Positions 62,627 to 64,000 of a DNA stretch of 64,000 bases are shown one piece after another. Source of the DNA: an uncultured Verrucomicrobiota bacterium (GTDB lineage: Bacteria; Verrucomicrobiota; Verrucomicrobiia; Opitutales; UBA9783); assembly GCA_902495005.1 (NCBI GenBank), contig CABUVL010000002.1, positions 124,001-188,000 of the forward strand, given 5' to 3'. How positions within the stretch are numbered: position 1 is the stretch's first letter; each line of letters starts with the position of its first letter. The notes beneath the pieces were generated by a model. The model saw only the letters and a list, made by a program, of their open reading frames with translations. It was not told where the DNA came from and did no database searches. Position numbers and translations under genes: made by a program.

Positions 62627-63036
62627 TAATGCATTTTAATTGAAGGGTTTTAACCGTCCATACATTTACTCGGGGCCACGCCTGTCATTCCACATAGAAA
62701 CTGTGACCTATAATTTGGTAATATTAAAAATTTTTATTATTATTGATTGTCCTACTGTAGGACGCAGGCCGACGAAAATTATTTTCGTCGCCCCGTGATC
62801 AATGAATAGATGAAACCCCTTTTTTAAAGTCCCAGTTCTTGGAATTGCAGATGCTAACTCTTTAAACAAAGATTTTTCGTTAAATATCGGGCTTGGGCTT
62901 AATTTTTGAGAAATAAACATTAGGGCTTTTGTCATGAGCTACACGTGCCTAATTTTACATTTATCTTGGTCTCAAGTCTAATTTCCCACGTTGCTGCGCC
63001 TAGGTTTTTATCTGATGTGCAATGATAATGGGACTG
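62627..63036. other. Gene-poor region with twin hairpins
   Basis: About 410 bases between the FKBP terminator and mreD. A 75-codon minus-strand frame (62708-62935) covers it but has no recognisable protein character. The main feature is the pair of perfect palindromes at 62749-62790. Confidence 0.45.
62749..62790. repeat. Twin perfect palindromes
   Basis: GTCCTACTGTAGGAC (62749-62763: 7-base arms, 1-base centre) and CGACGAAAA (62770-62778) with TTTTCGTCG (62782-62790), 3-base centre TTA. They are 6 bases apart. Neither has a T-run after it on the plus strand. The arrangement recalls REP/REPIN-type elements. Confidence 0.65.
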
Positions 63037-63510
63037 TTAGAAGTGACTTTTAATGAGTTGGTTCTGCAGCCTGATCAAGATTTGATTTGTGCATGCTAGA
63101 AAGAGGGCAGACACAAGTAGGGTGGGCCAACTGTACAGGATAATTTTTATAGAATGGTTGAGGCTGGCGATGACCGCTAAAAAGAGACATTGAGTGCATG
63201 CATTTAAGAGTGTGATGGAGCTGCATTTATTACATTTAAAATGAAAGTCACTGTATTTCAAGTAGGTGAAAATGGCGCAAAGTAGGAGCGGGGAGATCCC
63301 AAAAAATTGCCCGCCACCGTCGCCATCTAAGTACAAGCCCATGATTAATAAAGCGAGTAGGCCGTTACAGAAGGAAAGGCTGTGCATGGCCGAAGTGATG
63401 AACCATCCGCCTAAAAAGATACTGATTTGGCTAACTTCAGCGATCGATGTGGCAAAGCAATGGACGCAAACGTTGAAAAGAAGATAAGTCAAGAGGGTGA
63501 ACAGGTTCAT
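63037..63510 (-). CDS. mreD: Rod shape-determining protein MreD
   Basis: Polytopic inner-membrane protein of the elongasome, about 157 residues from the ATG at 63510, which overlaps the mreC stop (ATGA). Five or six hydrophobic helices are visible, with the MreD-like GLLALLIMGLYLDGDGGGQFFGISPLLLCAIFTYL pattern. The frame runs on upstream into mreC. Family similarity is weak, as usual for MreD, so context (directly after mreC) carries the call. Confidence 0.8.
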   Translation of the reverse strand: MNLFTLLTYLLFNVCVHCFATSIAEVSQISIFLGGWFITSAMHSLSFCNGLLALLIMGLYLDGDGGGQFFGISPLLLCAIFTYLKYSDFHFKCNKCSSITLLNACTQCLFLAVIASLNHSIKIILYSWPTLLVSALFLACTNQILIRLQNQLIKSHF

Positions 63511-64000
63511 GGGGTGTTTGCAGTGTTTGGAATTAAAATGCTGACTTCTTCGAGCCAATTTAAGTAACGTCCCAATTGAACAATTCCGACGAATGTCTTA
63601 TCTTCTTTGTAAGAAGTGAGTTGGCCGACAAACAGGGTGCTGGGAAATTGTTGTCCCAGTGAAGTTGTGACTACGTTTAAAGGCTTTGTTAGGTCTTGCT
63701 TCTTGTTTAAATTAAGTAAATAAGCCGTGGGTGGAGTTATGGAATTGTTAACAGTTCCTTGCAAAACCAGAGGGGCTTTGCGATTTTCTAACTGCACCAA
63801 TAATCTAAATTTAGGGTGTGACACGAGTTCCACGATTGAGTAAGCAGAATGCGCTTCGGCAATACGTCCAACGATCCCTTGGGAGCAGATAACCCCTTGA
63901 CCTTCGGCCACGCCATCTTTTTTGCCTCGATTGACGATGAGCAATTGTGCCCACGAGTCAAATTGACGTTTGCAAACGCGGGCAGGTAGGTATCGGAACT
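63507..64000 (-). CDS. mreC: Rod shape-determining protein MreC, C-terminal part
   Basis: Partial: the gene enters from beyond the right edge of the window. The visible 164 residues have the MreC core PARVCKRQFDSWAQLLIVNRGKKDGVAEGQGV, GIVGRIAEAHSAYSIVELVSHPKFRLLVQLEN, and later VGIVQLGRYLNWLEEVSIL. MreC is a periplasmic scaffold linking MreB to the PBP2-RodA pair. The open frame has no upstream start within the window. Confidence 0.9.
   Translation of the reverse strand, partial: FRYLPARVCKRQFDSWAQLLIVNRGKKDGVAEGQGVICSQGIVGRIAEAHSAYSIVELVSHPKFRLLVQLENRKAPLVLQGTVNNSITPPTAYLLNLNKKQDLTKPLNVVTTSLGQQFPSTLFVGQLTSYKEDKTFVGIVQLGRYLNWLEEVSILIPNTANTP

Noticed and set aside
62708..62935. 75-codon minus-strand frame over the twin palindromes
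   Set aside because: It runs through the palindromes and has no recognisable family or ribosome-binding signal. It is kept only as an unlikely alternative.

Overview
The window looks like a chromosomal segment of a Gram-negative (diderm), anaerobic or fermentative bacterium with moderately low GC (low-to-mid 40s percent by eye). A Verrucomicrobiota member, probably Opitutia/Puniceicoccales-like, is my best guess. The guess rests on the gene mix: type II secretion, RodA/MreCD, a GldA-F-G/DUF4340/AsmA-like cluster and a solitary McsA-like protein. It is an inference from family content and was not tested by phylogeny. Pyruvate:ferredoxin oxidoreductase, a small ferredoxin and an acetyl-CoA/succinyl-CoA transferase point to anaerobic pyruvate metabolism ending in acetate.

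Layout. 0-3.5 kb: end of rodA, an RNase G/E gene, and gap. 3.8-4.3 kb: a short secreted BspA-type leucine-rich-repeat protein. 4.6-15.2 kb: a nearly complete type II secretion operon (G-H-I-J-K-L-M-D-unknown-E-F), then rpsU. 15.8-23 kb: rsmA, a DUF374 acyltransferase, tRNA-Gly, a polar amino-acid ABC transporter with fused binding protein and permease, psd, tRNA-Lys/tRNA-Thr and a dicarboxylate-type symporter. 23.5-23.8 kb: a near-consensus sigma-54 promoter facing a gene-free, highly structured stretch. 23.8-31 kb: an orphan GspE-like ATPase, a site-2 protease, an RluA-type pseudouridine synthase, trxB, an mcsA-like/RelE-like/pssA/yraN gene run and a Xer recombinase. 31-37.4 kb: nifJ and a UvrD-type helicase. 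37.4-40 kb: an AT-rich accessory stretch with a decayed repeat array, tRNA-Arg and an exported protein with a methyltransferase-like fold. 40-50 kb: cupin, CPBP protease, tsaE and a five-gene Gld-like ABC/AsmA operon, then tRNA-Ala. 50-57 kb: an ExbB/ExbD-like pair, ferredoxin, a SurA-like protein, CoA-transferase, lysS and a divergent PII protein. 57.8-61.2 kb: a three-gene two-component cluster with no DNA-binding output. 61.3-64 kb: a partly duplicated Mip/FKBP gene, twin perfect hairpins, and mreD with the 3' part of mreC.

How the parts work together. The envelope theme is strong: RodA/MreC/MreD for elongation, T2SS for export, Psd plus PssA for phosphatidylethanolamine, SurA-like and FKBP foldases, AsmA-like and ExbBD-like envelope proteins. 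Several secreted candidates (LRR protein, exported methyltransferase-like protein, Mip-like FKBP) would suit a host-associated life, but that is inference.

The items I would check first are the sigma-54-driven structured RNA candidate at 23.54-23.76 kb, the exported methyltransferase-like protein in the AT-rich island, the start-codon-proximal (leaderless-like) promoters, the decayed repeat array next to tRNA-Arg, the ExbD-like protein lacking its membrane aspartate, and the two-component cluster without an output domain.
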